Positions 44,333 through 54,202 of a DNA stretch of 64,000 nt are shown piece after piece. A model generated the notes under the pieces. That model ran no database searches. It was not told the origin of the DNA and saw only the letters and a list, made by a program, of their open reading frames with translations. The stretch spans positions 1-64,000 of the forward strand of contig JAFIEK010000007.1 in assembly GCA_020832545.1 (NCBI GenBank). The letters are read 5' to 3'. Every line of letters starts with the position of its first letter. Positions within the stretch are counted from its first letter, which is position 1. The position numbers and the translations under genes are program-made. This DNA comes from Pararhodobacter sp. (lineage in GTDB: Bacteria > Pseudomonadota > Alphaproteobacteria > Rhodobacterales > Rhodobacteraceae).

Positions 44333-45301
44333 TCAGCGTTCCTTGACATAGGGCGCGCCGCCCGCGCGTGGCGGAATCGCCCGGCCGACAAAACCGGCCA
44401 GGATCACAACTGTCAGGATATAGGGCAGCGCCGCCATGAACTGGCCGGGCAAGACAACAAAGCCCAGATCAAGGCTGGGATAGCGGTTTGCCACGGCCTC
44501 CAGCATGCCAAACAGCAAGACCGCGCCCAGCGCATGCCAGGGCCGCCATTTGGCAAAGATCATCGCCGCCAGCGCAATGAAACCGCGACCTGCCGACATG
44601 TCTTTCACAAACCCCGCCGAAAGCGAGGTTGCCAGATACGCCCCGCCGATGCCGCACAGCACGCCCGCGATGATCACCGCGATATAGCGCAGTCCCACCA
44701 CCGACACGCCTGCCGTGTCCACCGCCGCCGGGTTCTCGCCCACTGCGCGCAGACGCAGACCAAAGCGGGTACGGTAGAGCACGTACCAGACCGTCGGCAC
44801 CATCGCGAGCCCCAGATAGACCAGGATCGAATGGCCGGACAGGATCTGGCTGTAGACCTGACCGACCAGTGGCACATCGCGCAACGCCTCGGCAAATGGC
44901 AGCTCCAACCGCTGAAAGCGCGCATCGCCTGTCAACGAGGGGGTGCGGCCGCCCTGACGAAACCAGCTTTGCGCCACCACCACCGTCATGCCCGCCGCCA
45001 GAAAGTTGATTGCCACGCCGGAAATGAGCTGGTTGCCGCGGAATGTAATCGAGGCCACGCCATGCAACAGCGCAAACACCACCGATGCCAGCACGCCCGC
45101 GCCCAGTCCCACCCAGGCCGAGCCCGAGTAATGCGCGTAGGCCGCCGAGAAGAAGGCCGCGATCAGCAGTTTGCCCTCAAGCCCGATGTCAAAAATCCCG
45201 GCGCGTTCCGACACCAGCCCGGCAAGGCAGGCGAACAGCAGGGGCGTGGCCAGCCGCAGCGTTGAATCCAGGATCTGAACAAGCGTTGCGATATCCATCA
45301 C
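44333..45301 (-). CDS. BMP-family ABC transporter, permease 2 (YufQ-like)
   Basis: A 322-residue inner-membrane permease of the BPD_transp_2 type used by nucleoside (Bmp/Yuf/Nup) ABC importers. It has about eight to ten helices and the typical ERAGIFDIGLEGKLLIAAF segment near the N-terminus. It is last in the order binding protein, ATPase, permease 1, permease 2, and its start overlaps permease 1 by four bases. Confidence 0.91.
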   Translation of the reverse strand: MMDIATLVQILDSTLRLATPLLFACLAGLVSERAGIFDIGLEGKLLIAAFFSAAYAHYSGSAWVGLGAGVLASVVFALLHGVASITFRGNQLISGVAINFLAAGMTVVVAQSWFRQGGRTPSLTGDARFQRLELPFAEALRDVPLVGQVYSQILSGHSILVYLGLAMVPTVWYVLYRTRFGLRLRAVGENPAAVDTAGVSVVGLRYIAVIIAGVLCGIGGAYLATSLSAGFVKDMSAGRGFIALAAMIFAKWRPWHALGAVLLFGMLEAVANRYPSLDLGFVVLPGQFMAALPYILTVVILAGFVGRAIPPRAGGAPYVKER

Positions 45302-46395
45302 GCCCGCCCCCTGAATGCCAGAAACAGCGCCTCAAGCGGGCGGCGCACCATGTTGTCCAGCGCGCCCGTGAACATGATCACCAGCGCCTGAATGATCACG
45401 ATCATCTCGCGCGGGATGCGGGTTTCAATCGCCAGTTCCGAGCCACCCTGAAACAGAAAGCCGAACAGCAGCGCCGCCGGGATGATGCCGATGGGATGCG
45501 AGCGGCCCATCAGCGCCACCGCAATACCGATGAACCCCGCCCCCTCGACCGCGTTCATCACCAGCCGTTGCGGCCCCCCCATCACCGAGTTGACCGCCAT
45601 CATCCCCGCCAGCGCACCGGAAATCAGCATCACCACCATAACGATCTTCACGCCCGAAATGCCCGCGTAATGCGCTGCCGGATGCGATTCGCCGAAGGCC
45701 CTGATCTCAAACCCAAGCCGCGTGCGCCACAGCAGCGCCCAGACCAGCACGCAGGCCGCCAGCGCTACAAAAAGCGTGACATTCGCCGGGCCGGAGCGCG
45801 AGAATTCGATGCCCAGCGGCTCAAGCACATCAGCCAGACGTGGCAGGCGAAGGGTGTTGTCAAAACGCGCGGTCGCCGGATCCATCGAGGTGGGAGGGCG
45901 CAGGACATGGCTGAGAATGTAGTTCAGCAGCGAAAAGGCGATAAAGTTGAACATGATCGTGGTGATCACGATATGGCTGCCGCGTCTGGCCTGTAGCCAT
46001 GCCGGAATCGCCGCCCATGCCGCACCCGCCAGCCCTGCGGCCGCGATTGCGGCAATCAACGCCAGCCACCAGTTGGGCCACGGGATGAAGAGCGCGACCA
46101 TGGCGACACCCAGCCCCCCCAGCATCGCCTGTCCCTCACCACCGATGTTGAACAGCCGCGCCTGAAACGCGATAGAGACCGCCAGCCCGGTGAACAGGAA
46201 GTTCGTGGTGTAATACAGCGTATAACCCCAGCCATAGCTGGACCCCAGCGCGCCGGTGACCATCAGTTGTGTGGCGCGGACCGGGTCTTCGCCGATGGCC
46301 AGAATGACCAGCGCCGACAGCCCAAAAGCCAGGATCAGCGAGATCAGCGGCACCAGCGTCACGTCAGCCCAGCGTGGCATGGCACGCGCGCTCAT
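45298..46395 (-). CDS. BMP-family ABC transporter, permease 1 (YufP-like)
   Basis: A 365-residue permease, partner of the following gene. NFLFTGLAVSIAFQARLFNIGGEGQAMLGGLG is the family hallmark, here split over the second and third helices. Overlaps the ATPase gene upstream by four bases. Together the two permeases form the membrane channel of the importer. Confidence 0.91.
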   Translation of the reverse strand: MSARAMPRWADVTLVPLISLILAFGLSALVILAIGEDPVRATQLMVTGALGSSYGWGYTLYYTTNFLFTGLAVSIAFQARLFNIGGEGQAMLGGLGVAMVALFIPWPNWWLALIAAIAAAGLAGAAWAAIPAWLQARRGSHIVITTIMFNFIAFSLLNYILSHVLRPPTSMDPATARFDNTLRLPRLADVLEPLGIEFSRSGPANVTLFVALAACVLVWALLWRTRLGFEIRAFGESHPAAHYAGISGVKIVMVVMLISGALAGMMAVNSVMGGPQRLVMNAVEGAGFIGIAVALMGRSHPIGIIPAALLFGFLFQGGSELAIETRIPREMIVIIQALVIMFTGALDNMVRRPLEALFLAFRGRA

Positions 46396-47957
46396 GCGGC
46401 TTCCCCTGTCATGCCTGCCATCATCATGCCCAACTCGCGCGCATTGGTCTGATCGGGCAAGCGTTCGCCCATGATGCGGCCATCGAACATCACCAGAATG
46501 CGATCGGACAATGACAGGATTTCATCAAGTTCGACCGACACCAGCAAGATCGCCTTGCCCTCATCACGCAGGTTGATCAGCCGCTGGTGAATGAACTCGA
46601 TGGCACCGATATCCACCCCGCGCGTGGGCTGACCGACGAGCAGCAGATCGGGGTTGCGCTCGATCTCGCGGGCGAGGACGATTTTCTGCTGGTTGCCGCC
46701 GGAAAAGCTTTCAGCCGTCAACCAGCAATTGTCCGGGCGCACGTCGAACCGCTCGATCTTGCCGCGCGCATCGCGGCGGATGGCGTCATTGTCCATCAAC
46801 AGGCGGTTACGGTTGTATTCCGGCGCGTGGTGATGGCCAAAGGCCACGTTCTCCCAGGCCATGAAATTCAGCACCAGCCCGCAGCGGTGGCGGTCTTCGT
46901 GGACATGGCCGATCCCGGCCATGCGGCGCTTGTGGGCATCGTCGTGGCGGCACGACAGGTCCAGCGGCTTGCCGTTCATCACCAGACTTCCGGTGCCGGG
47001 GATCATGCCCGCGATCACCTCCAGCAACTCTGACTGCCCGTTGCCGGCCACGCCCGCAATGCCCAGAATTTCGCCCGCCCGGATGTCGAACCCAATGCCG
47101 CGCAGCCGCTCCACCCCGTGGCGATCGACCACGCGCAGCCCCTCGGCCTGCAACACCACCGCGCCGGGTTTGGCAGGTGTTTTCTCAACCCGCAGCAACA
47201 CCTTGCGGCCCACCATCAACTCGGCCAGCGCTGTGGGGCTGGTGTCAGCGGTCTGGACGGTCGCCACCATCTCACCGCGCCGCATAACCGACACTTCGTC
47301 GGTTATATCCATGATTTCACGTAGTTTATGGGTGATCAGGATGATGGTTTTCCCCTCATCCTTCAGCCCCCTGAGGATGCGGAACAGATGGTCGGCCTCG
47401 GCTGGTGTCAGCACACCTGTCGGCTCGTCAAGGATCAGGATATTGGCTTCCCGGTAGAGCGCTTTCAAAAGCTCAACGCGCTGTTGATGACCCACCGACA
47501 GGTTTTCGATCAGTGCATCCGGGTCAACCTGCATCTCATAATCACGTGCCAGATCGGCCAGAAGTTTGCGCGCCTTGCCCAGCGCGGGGCCCAGACGCAT
47601 GTTGCCCTCGGCCCCCAGAACCACGTTTTCCAGAACGGTGAAATTTTCGATCAGCTTGAAATGCTGAAACACCATGCCGATGCCCGCCCGGATCGCGGCC
47701 AGACTGTCGGTGATCTGCACGGGTTGGCCATCGATCAGGATCTCACCGGCATCCGCGCGGTAAAACCCATAGAGAATCGACATTAGGGTCGATTTACCCG
47801 CGCCATTCTCGCCGATGATGCCGTGAATGGTGCCTTTGCGCACCCGGATATTGATATCCTTGTTGGCCTGAACCGGGCCGAACGCCTTGGATATTCCTCG
47901 AAGCTCAATGGCTGGAGCGGCAGTATCCTGCCGCTCCGTCGTGTCCGGGCTGCCCAT
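46392..47957 (-). CDS. BMP-family ABC transporter, duplicated ATPase (YufO-like)
   Basis: A 521-residue ATPase with two nucleotide-binding domains, as in sugar and nucleoside importers. The first has Walker A GENGAGKST, signature LSVGHQQR and Walker B LILDEPTGVLTP. The second has a degenerate Walker A (GVAGNGQSE), signature SGGNQQK and VGQPTRGVDIGA. This asymmetry is normal for the RbsA/YufO family. It lies 12 bases downstream of the binding-protein gene. Confidence 0.94.
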   Translation of the reverse strand: MGSPDTTERQDTAAPAIELRGISKAFGPVQANKDINIRVRKGTIHGIIGENGAGKSTLMSILYGFYRADAGEILIDGQPVQITDSLAAIRAGIGMVFQHFKLIENFTVLENVVLGAEGNMRLGPALGKARKLLADLARDYEMQVDPDALIENLSVGHQQRVELLKALYREANILILDEPTGVLTPAEADHLFRILRGLKDEGKTIILITHKLREIMDITDEVSVMRRGEMVATVQTADTSPTALAELMVGRKVLLRVEKTPAKPGAVVLQAEGLRVVDRHGVERLRGIGFDIRAGEILGIAGVAGNGQSELLEVIAGMIPGTGSLVMNGKPLDLSCRHDDAHKRRMAGIGHVHEDRHRCGLVLNFMAWENVAFGHHHAPEYNRNRLLMDNDAIRRDARGKIERFDVRPDNCWLTAESFSGGNQQKIVLAREIERNPDLLLVGQPTRGVDIGAIEFIHQRLINLRDEGKAILLVSVELDEILSLSDRILVMFDGRIMGERLPDQTNARELGMMMAGMTGEAA

Positions 47958-47969
47958 GCCGGCCCGGCC

Positions 47970-48965
47970 TCAGTTGACCGAGATTGGGCAGGAATTGTCG
48001 GACATATAGTCATGCACCACGGTTTCGCCCGAGACAATCGCAGCTTCGGCGGCGTCGACAGCCTCGTGCATTTCGGCGGTAATCAGACCCTCATTGTGTT
48101 CATCAAGCGCCCAGCCCACGCCACCGGCGGCCAGGTCCATGACATGCACACCGGTTTCCATCTCGGCGCCTTCGGTAAAGGCTTCATAAACTGCGTTGTC
48201 GACACGCTTGAGCATCGAGGTCAGAATATGGCCCGGATGCATGTGGTTCTGATTCGAATCCACCCCGATCGACAGGATACCCGCATCGGTTGCCGTCTGC
48301 AGAACACCCACACCGGTACCACCCGCTGCAGCAAATACCACATCGGCGCCCTGGCTGATCTGCGCCGAGGTGATCTCGCCGCCGCGCACCGGGTCGTTCC
48401 AGGCTGCGGGGGTAGAGCCGGTGTAGTTGACGATCACATTGGCATCCGGGTTGGCCGCCATCACACCTTGCGCATAGCCACAGGCAAAACGGCGGATCAG
48501 CGGAATGTCCATGCCACCGACGAAGCCGACGGTTCCGGTTTCCGAGGCCATGCCCGCCAGCATCCCCACCAGAAATGAGCCCTCATGTTCGGTAAATACA
48601 ACCGAGCGCACGTTGGGCGCGTCAACAACACCATCGATGATTGTAAAAGTGGTATCCGGATAGTCGGGCGCGATCTGTTCCAGCACTGACATGAAGGCAA
48701 AGCCCGTCATGACAATGGGATTGGAGCCTGATTCAGCCAGCCGTCGCAGCGCCTGTTCGCGCTGTGCCTCGGACTGCATCTCCAAATCGCGATAGCTGCC
48801 GCCGGTCTCTTCGGCCCAACGTTCAGCACCACCATAGGCGGCTTCATTGAAGGACTTGTCGAACTTTCCGCCCAGGTCATAGACCATCGCCGGATCGGCG
48901 AGCGCCGTTCCGGCGAAAAGCGCGGTGGCGGCGGTCGCGCCAAGAAATTTACGGGTCAGTTTCAT
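47970..48965 (-). CDS. BMP-family substrate-binding lipoprotein-like protein
   Basis: A 331-residue periplasmic binding protein. Residues 1-23 (MKLTRKF...TALA before DPAMV) are a signal peptide without a lipobox. The BMP family pattern is seen in DLGGKFDKSFNEAAYGGAERW, GFVGGMDIPLIRRFACGY and FAAAGGTGVGVLQ. PnrA/BmpA relatives bind purine or other nucleosides, which fits the salvage genes at 18-28 kb. The ATG at 48965 follows GGGAGA. A TTGACT box at about 49074-49079 on the minus strand may be its -35. Confidence 0.9.
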   Translation of the reverse strand: MKLTRKFLGATAATALFAGTALADPAMVYDLGGKFDKSFNEAAYGGAERWAEETGGSYRDLEMQSEAQREQALRRLAESGSNPIVMTGFAFMSVLEQIAPDYPDTTFTIIDGVVDAPNVRSVVFTEHEGSFLVGMLAGMASETGTVGFVGGMDIPLIRRFACGYAQGVMAANPDANVIVNYTGSTPAAWNDPVRGGEITSAQISQGADVVFAAAGGTGVGVLQTATDAGILSIGVDSNQNHMHPGHILTSMLKRVDNAVYEAFTEGAEMETGVHVMDLAAGGVGWALDEHNEGLITAEMHEAVDAAEAAIVSGETVVHDYMSDNSCPISVN

Positions 48966-49136
48966 GGATTTGTCTCCCTGTTGAGGCCTTGTGCACCGAG
49001 GCGCAGCGGAACAATCTGAAAACGCGCAACCGCCCGGCCTGCCCCTCGATCTAGGTCCATGGCCCGCTTGGCAGTCAAGTGTTTTTTTACCAAACGAAAA
49101 AGTCTCCGGAATCACCTTGAGCGTGCAGGTTAATTC

Positions 49137-49556
49137 TCAGCCGATCGACTTGCAAAGCAACAATGCCGCGACCGGTTGTCCCTCGGGGGGCCGATAATAG
49201 CCGGGGCGGCGGCCTGTGCACGTGAAGCCGCACAGCGAATATAGAGCGCGGGCCGGGGTGTTGTCTTCGGCAACCTCCAGAAACAGGGTTTCGGCACCGC
49301 GGCTGCGCGCCTCGGCCTCCACGCGTGCCACAAGGCCGGAGGCAAGGCCCTGACGGCGCGCTGCGGGGTCGGTGGCGAGGGTCAGAAGCTCGGCCTCAGG
49401 CGCGACGACGCGCACCAGCGCAAACGCGTGCGCGCCGGGGGCGATGAGCAGGAAAACATGCGGGCTGGACAGAAGTTCAGAAAAGCTGGCGGCATTCCAG
49501 GGTGGCGGGGCCGTGAAGCACAGCGCATGGAGCCGGGCCAGATCGGCGGGGGTCAT
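49137..49556 (-). CDS. rimI: ribosomal protein S18 alanine N-acetyltransferase
   Basis: GNAT acetyltransferase of 139 residues. The acetyl-CoA loop RRQGLASGLV and the C-terminal NTPARALYSLCGFTCTGRRPGYY pattern are those of RimI. It overlaps tsaB by four bases; rimI beside tsaB is a common bacterial arrangement and supports the assignment over a generic GNAT. Confidence 0.88.
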   Translation of the reverse strand: MTPADLARLHALCFTAPPPWNAASFSELLSSPHVFLLIAPGAHAFALVRVVAPEAELLTLATDPAARRQGLASGLVARVEAEARSRGAETLFLEVAEDNTPARALYSLCGFTCTGRRPGYYRPPEGQPVAALLLCKSIG

Positions 49557-50176
49557 GGGTCGATCAGCACGGGCGGTGCCTCAGAGGGCAGTGCCGCATC
49601 GGCCTCACGCAGGTAAAGCGGCGCGGGGCGGGGCTGTGGCGTGGCCATGCGGTCGCTCGCAATGCGTGCGATGGCCACGGCGAGCGGATAAGTGGGGGGC
49701 GTGGCGGCAAGCGTGGGAAAATCTGAGGGCTCGGCAATCACCGGGCCGCTGAGCGACGCAGGGTCGATAAGAGCAGGTGACTGGGTGCCTGCCTGAACCC
49801 AGCCCTGCCCGCGTGGAGCGGCCACCAGGACGGGCAGCGCAGGGCCGTCCAGCGCCAGCGCCTCAAACCGTGACACGCCGATGGCCGGAACGCCCAGCCC
49901 CAGCGCCAGCCCGCGCGCCGTGGCCACGCTGATGCGGATGCCGGTGAAATTTCCGGGGCCAATGCCCACACCCAGCGCCGCCAGATCGCGCCATGCCAGC
50001 CCGCCCTCTGCCAGCACCTCTTCCAGCAGCGGCACAAGCCGTTCGCCCTGACCGCGCGTCATGGCTTCGTTGCGGCTGGCAAGCACGCTTACCCCGCGCA
50101 GCACTGCCGCGCGGCACCAGCCGCCCGAGGTGTCAAAACCGAAAACTGCCGGGCCGTAGCCCGTGTCAGACGGCAA
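49553..50176 (-). CDS. tsaB: tRNA threonylcarbamoyladenosine synthesis protein TsaB
   Basis: Scaffold partner of TsaD in making t6A37 of ANN-decoding tRNAs. A 207-residue ASKHA-fold protein with GFDTSGG at the start and the signature GIGPGNFTGIRISVATARGLALGL. Its ATG overlaps the end of nfuA by 11 bases, and its stop overlaps rimI. Confidence 0.93.
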   Translation of the reverse strand: MPSDTGYGPAVFGFDTSGGWCRAAVLRGVSVLASRNEAMTRGQGERLVPLLEEVLAEGGLAWRDLAALGVGIGPGNFTGIRISVATARGLALGLGVPAIGVSRFEALALDGPALPVLVAAPRGQGWVQAGTQSPALIDPASLSGPVIAEPSDFPTLAATPPTYPLAVAIARIASDRMATPQPRPAPLYLREADAALPSEAPPVLIDP

Positions 50177-50723
50177 CCGGGCGCACCTCGGTCACTTCGG
50201 GGATATAGTGGCGCAGCAGGTTTTCAATGCCCATCTTCAGCGTCAGCGTGGACGAGGGGCAACCGGCGCAAGCGCCTTTCATATGCAGATAGACCACCCC
50301 ACGCTCAAACCCGTGAAAGGTGATGTCGCCCCCGTCCTGGGCCACGGCCGGGCGCACGCGGGTATCGAGCAACTCCTTGATCTGCTCGACAATCTCGCTG
50401 TCCGGTCCGTCCTGTGTGGCATGGGCATCAGCGGCCTCACCCTCGATCGCCGGACGGCCAGACTGAAAATGCTCCATGATCGCGCCCAGAATTGCGGGTT
50501 TGACATGCGCCCAGTCCACCGCCTCGGCTTTGGTCACGGTGATGAAATCTGACCCAAGGAACACCCCGGTCACGCCGTCTTGAGCGAAGATCGTGCGCGC
50601 TAGTGGCGAACTGGCAGCATCCTCGGCATTCGGAAAATCCGCCGTGCCCTGGCCCAGTACATTCTGGCCGGGCAGAAACTTCAGCGTTGCGGGGTTGGGG
50701 GTGGATTCAGTCTGGATGAACAT
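50166..50723 (-). CDS. nfuA: NfuA-type iron-sulfur carrier
   Basis: A 185-residue protein with an N-terminal Nfu_N domain (MFIQTESTPNPATLKFLPG) and a C-terminal NifU domain carrying the cluster-binding CxxC in GACAGCPSSTLTLK. It delivers Fe-S clusters to apoproteins. First gene of an nfuA-tsaB-rimI operon. Full length for the alphaproteobacterial/mitochondrial NFU1 class. Confidence 0.94.
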   Translation of the reverse strand: MFIQTESTPNPATLKFLPGQNVLGQGTADFPNAEDAASSPLARTIFAQDGVTGVFLGSDFITVTKAEAVDWAHVKPAILGAIMEHFQSGRPAIEGEAADAHATQDGPDSEIVEQIKELLDTRVRPAVAQDGGDITFHGFERGVVYLHMKGACAGCPSSTLTLKMGIENLLRHYIPEVTEVRPVAV

Positions 50724-50839
50724 GTGCGGCCTCCGTTTGCATGGGATATGCGACCGGTGCGGCAGCGAGTCAAGGCTCGGGCAGGGGGGATACTTGCGCC
50801 GCCCTCAGGCCCGGGTGTTGCAAAAATCACGCAGCCGCC

Positions 50840-50870
50840 CTTGTAGCCCCCCGCTCCGCCACCCAAATAC
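50840..50870 (+). promoter_or_regulatory. candidate heat-shock (RpoH) promoter of clpB
   Basis: CTTG at 50840-50843 and CCCAAATAC starting at 50862 are separated by 18 bases, resembling alphaproteobacterial sigma32 promoters (CTTG, 17-18 bases, C-rich -10). It lies about 75 bases upstream of the clpB start. clpB is a classical RpoH target, so context supports it, but the -10 match is partial. Confidence 0.4.
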
Positions 50871-50945
50871 GAGGGTGAGGCCCGCAGGGACATGCGCTGA
50901 CAGTCAGGCATTCCGGATATCGGGCGCTTGTGATGGAGAGAGTTG

Positions 50946-53561
50946 ATGAATCTTGAGAAATTCACCGAACGTGCCCGTGGGTTCCTGCAAGCGGCGCAGA
51001 CCATCGCCATGCGCGAAACCCACCAGCGCCTGACGCCCGAACACCTGCTCAAGGCCCTGATGGATGATGATCAGGGCATGTCCGCCAATCTGATCCGCCG
51101 TGCTGGCGGCGCGCCTGAGAGGGTGTTGCAGGCAGTGGATCTGGCGCTTGGCAAACTGCCCAAGGTGTCTGGCGAGGGTACGCAGATTTATACCGATCAG
51201 GCGCTGATGCGCGTGCTGGATGAGGCACAGAAGATCGCCAAGAAGGCAGGCGACAGCTTTGTGCCGGTCGAGCGGGTTCTGATGGCGCTGGCACTGGTGA
51301 AATCCCCGGCACGCGAGGCGCTGGAGACCGGCGCCGTGAATGCACAGGCGCTCAACAGTGCGATCAACGACATCCGCAAGGGCCGCACAGCCGACAGCGC
51401 GAGCGCGGAAGACAGCTATGAAGCCCTGAAAAAATACGCCCGCGATCTGACGGAAGCCGCACGCGATGGCAAGATCGACCCCATTATCGGCCGCGATGAG
51501 GAAATCCGCCGCACCATGCAGGTGCTGTCACGCCGCACCAAGAACAACCCCGTGCTGATCGGCGAACCCGGCGTCGGCAAGACCGCCATCGCCGAGGGGC
51601 TGGCGCTGCGGATTGTCAACGGCGATGTGCCGGAAAGCCTGGCGGACAAGACGCTGATGGCCCTCGACATCGGTGCGCTGATTGCCGGTGCGAAATATCG
51701 TGGCGAGTTTGAGGAACGGCTAAAGGCAGTCCTGAATGAGGTCACCTCGGCGGCAGGCGAGATCATCCTCTTCATCGACGAGATGCATACGCTGGTCGGC
51801 GCGGGCAAGTCCGAGGGTGCGATGGATGCCGCAAACCTGATCAAACCGGCGCTGGCGCGCGGTGAGCTGCATTGCGTCGGGGCCACCACGCTCGATGAAT
51901 ACCGCAAGCATGTGGAAAAGGACGCGGCACTTGCGCGGCGATTCCAGCCGGTGTTCGTGTCTGAACCGACGGTAGATGATACCGTCAGCATCCTGCGCGG
52001 CATCAAGGAGAAGTATGAACTCCACCACGGTGTGCGGATCAGCGATGCTGCGCTGGTGGCGGCGGCAACGCTGAGCCATCGCTACATCACAGACCGTTTC
52101 CTGCCCGACAAGGCAATCGATCTGGTGGATGAGGCGGCAAGCCGGCTGCGCATGCAGATCGACTCAAAGCCTGAGGAGTTGGATGCGCTGGACCGCGAGA
52201 TCCTGCAAAAACAGATCGAGGCCGAGGCGCTGAAGAAAGAGGACGATGCGGCATCCAAGGACCGGCTGGCCAAGCTTGACGGTGAACTGGCCGAGGCGCA
52301 GCAGAAGTCAGCGGAAATGACTGCCCAGTGGCAGGCCGAGCGCGACCGCCTGGAAGCGGCGCGCGATCTGAAAGAGCAGCTGGACCGCGCGCGTGCCGAG
52401 CTGGATCAGGCCAAACGGCAGGGCGATTTCGCCAAGGCTGGTGAACTGCAATATGGCCGTATCCCGGAACTGGAGCGTGCGCTGGCTGAGGCCGAAGCGC
52501 GCGAGGCCGAAAAGATGGTCGGCGACGCGGTGCGCCCTGAACAGATCGCCGAGGTGGTGGAGCGCTGGACCGGCATCCCCACCACGCGGATGCTGGAGGG
52601 TGAGCGCGAGAAGCTTCTGCGCATGGAAGAGGGGCTGCACAAGCGCGTCATCGGCCAGCACACGGCCGTGCGCTCAGTCGCAAATGCGGTACGCCGGGCG
52701 CGTGCCGGTCTGAATGATGAGGGGCGGCCGCTGGGCTCGTTCCTGTTTCTTGGCCCCACCGGCGTGGGCAAGACCGAGCTGACCAAGGCGGTGGCCGAGT
52801 TCCTGTTTGACGACGACAACGCGATGGTGCGTATCGACATGTCGGAATTCATGGAGAAACATTCGGTTGCACGGCTGATCGGCGCCCCTCCGGGCTATGT
52901 CGGTTATGAAGAGGGAGGCGTGCTGACAGAAGCGGTGCGGCGCAGGCCATATCAGGTGGTGCTGTTTGATGAAGTGGAAAAGGCGCATCCGGATGTCTTC
53001 AACGTGCTGTTGCAGGTGCTCGATGACGGGGTGCTGACCGACAGCCACGGGCGTACAGTCGATTTCAAGCAAACGCTGATCGTGCTGACCTCGAACCTCG
53101 GCAGCCAGGCGTTGAGCACGCTGCCGGATGGCGCCGATGCCGACGCGGCGAAGGCGCAGGTAATGGAGGCGGTGCGGGCGCATTTCCGTCCCGAGTTCCT
53201 GAACCGGCTGGACGAGACCATCATCTTTGACCGGCTGGGACGGTCCGATATGGACGGGATCGTGAAGATCCAGATGAGGCGGCTGATGAAGCGGCTGGAA
53301 AGCCGCAAGATCGTGCTGGAGCTGGATGACAGCGCGCGGACCTGGCTGGCGGACAAGGGCTATGACCCGGTCTATGGCGCCCGCCCGCTTAAGCGGGTGA
53401 TCCAGCGCCATCTGCAAGATCCGCTGGCCCAGATGCTGCTGGCGGGCGACCTGCTGGATGGCACCACGGTGCCCGTCAGCGCCGGGGCGGAGGGGCTTGT
53501 CATCGCCGGGCAGGCCCGTGATGGCGAGGACGACGGCCCGCGTATGAAGCTTGTGCACTGA
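50946..53561 (+). CDS. clpB: ATP-dependent chaperone ClpB
   Basis: Disaggregase acting with DnaK. The 871 residues comprise an N-terminal Clp-N domain ([16 protein letters not shown]), AAA-1 with Walker A GEPGVGKT, a coiled-coil middle domain (about 400-530), and AAA-2 with Walker A GPTGVGKT. The middle domain distinguishes ClpB from ClpA/ClpC. The ATG at 50946 follows GGAGAG; the adjacent upstream TTG adds only one residue. A GC hairpin follows the stop. Confidence 0.97.
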   Translation: MNLEKFTERARGFLQAAQTIAMRETHQRLTPEHLLKALMDDDQGMSANLIRRAGGAPERVLQAVDLALGKLPKVSGEGTQIYTDQALMRVLDEAQKIAKKAGDSFVPVERVLMALALVKSPAREALETGAVNAQALNSAINDIRKGRTADSASAEDSYEALKKYARDLTEAARDGKIDPIIGRDEEIRRTMQVLSRRTKNNPVLIGEPGVGKTAIAEGLALRIVNGDVPESLADKTLMALDIGALIAGAKYRGEFEERLKAVLNEVTSAAGEIILFIDEMHTLVGAGKSEGAMDAANLIKPALARGELHCVGATTLDEYRKHVEKDAALARRFQPVFVSEPTVDDTVSILRGIKEKYELHHGVRISDAALVAAATLSHRYITDRFLPDKAIDLVDEAASRLRMQIDSKPEELDALDREILQKQIEAEALKKEDDAASKDRLAKLDGELAEAQQKSAEMTAQWQAERDRLEAARDLKEQLDRARAELDQAKRQGDFAKAGELQYGRIPELERALAEAEAREAEKMVGDAVRPEQIAEVVERWTGIPTTRMLEGEREKLLRMEEGLHKRVIGQHTAVRSVANAVRRARAGLNDEGRPLGSFLFLGPTGVGKTELTKAVAEFLFDDDNAMVRIDMSEFMEKHSVARLIGAPPGYVGYEEGGVLTEAVRRRPYQVVLFDEVEKAHPDVFNVLLQVLDDGVLTDSHGRTVDFKQTLIVLTSNLGSQALSTLPDGADADAAKAQVMEAVRAHFRPEFLNRLDETIIFDRLGRSDMDGIVKIQMRRLMKRLESRKIVLELDDSARTWLADKGYDPVYGARPLKRVIQRHLQDPLAQMLLAGDLLDGTTVPVSAGAEGLVIAGQARDGEDDGPRMKLVH

Positions 53562-53879
53562 GGCTGCAACAATCTCCAGCTTGCACGCTGACCCGGGCGC
53601 AGGGGGAACCCTGCGCCCGAAACATTGCCGGGCATGGCATTTTGTCTGGCCGTGAAACGCAGTTTCGAAGCCGCGTTCAAGCGCCTTTCAAGGCGCTTTC
53701 TGCGCTGTTGAAGGCCCTCTGCCACCCACTCAGTCAGTCACGACCGGCCATGCGCTCTGCCAGCCGAACCGGCCAAGGGCGATCCTGGCGGCCATCCCGC
53801 GACATGCCAGAGCACGGCACCATGGCCCAGAGCACCGCGCGCAAGCGCTTATGTCCCGCATGTGCAAAGTCCCGTGCCC
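53562..53879. other. intergenic region between clpB and the 66-residue protein gene
   Basis: In these 318 bases I see no convincing gene. They contain a 10-bp-stem hairpin (53595-53618), a near-continuous palindrome AAGCGCCTT-TC-AAGGCGCTT (53679-53698), and otherwise unremarkable GC-rich sequence. Plus-strand ORFs crossing it run antisense through the downstream small gene and were rejected. Confidence 0.5.
53595..53618 (+). terminator. hairpin downstream of clpB
   Basis: GGGCGCAGGG and CCCTGCGCCC form a perfect 10-bp stem with a 4-base loop, 33 bases after the clpB stop. There is no U tract, so termination strength is uncertain. Confidence 0.55.
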
Positions 53880-54083
53880 TTAGCGCGCGCAATCGCCGAA
53901 AGCAGCAAGATCACCCTCATCCGTATCCGCCGGATCATCCGGCAGGCTGGCGGCCTCGGTCAGGGCCAGAAGCCGCGCCTGATCCAGGTGTTCGGCAAGG
54001 GCGGCCATCGCGTTGGCACGGGCATAAGTTTGCAGGTCTTCCAGAACGCGGATCATCCAGTCGTGTTTCACGTTGCTCTCCAT
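53880..54083 (-). CDS. conserved small protein next to ccr, function unknown
   Basis: Sixty-seven codons give a 66-residue acidic helical protein starting MESNVKHDWMIRVLEDLQTY. The segment KHDWMIRVLEDLQTYARAN followed by LAEHLDQARLLALTE looks like a helical pair and, from memory, is strongly conserved as a small hypothetical protein across Rhodobacteraceae. No signal peptide or Cys pair suggests location. It lies 119 bases downstream of ccr on the same strand. The ATG at 54083 starts the conserved part; ribosome site weak. Confidence 0.65.
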   Translation of the reverse strand: MESNVKHDWMIRVLEDLQTYARANAMAALAEHLDQARLLALTEAASLPDDPADTDEGDLAAFGDCAR

Positions 54084-54202
54084 CACTCGGACAAACCTAG
54101 CGGCAACATGATTGACAAAGGATTGACGTCGCCCCGAAAATGCGAACAAAAAGGGATCGCCCTTGCAGGCGATCCCCCCGAACACCACAACTGAAGGACC
54201 GA

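Noticed and set aside
53642-54100. 152-residue plus-strand ORF between clpB and ccr
   Set aside because: It covers the antisense of the conserved 66-residue protein and crosses a palindrome; composition is shadow-like.
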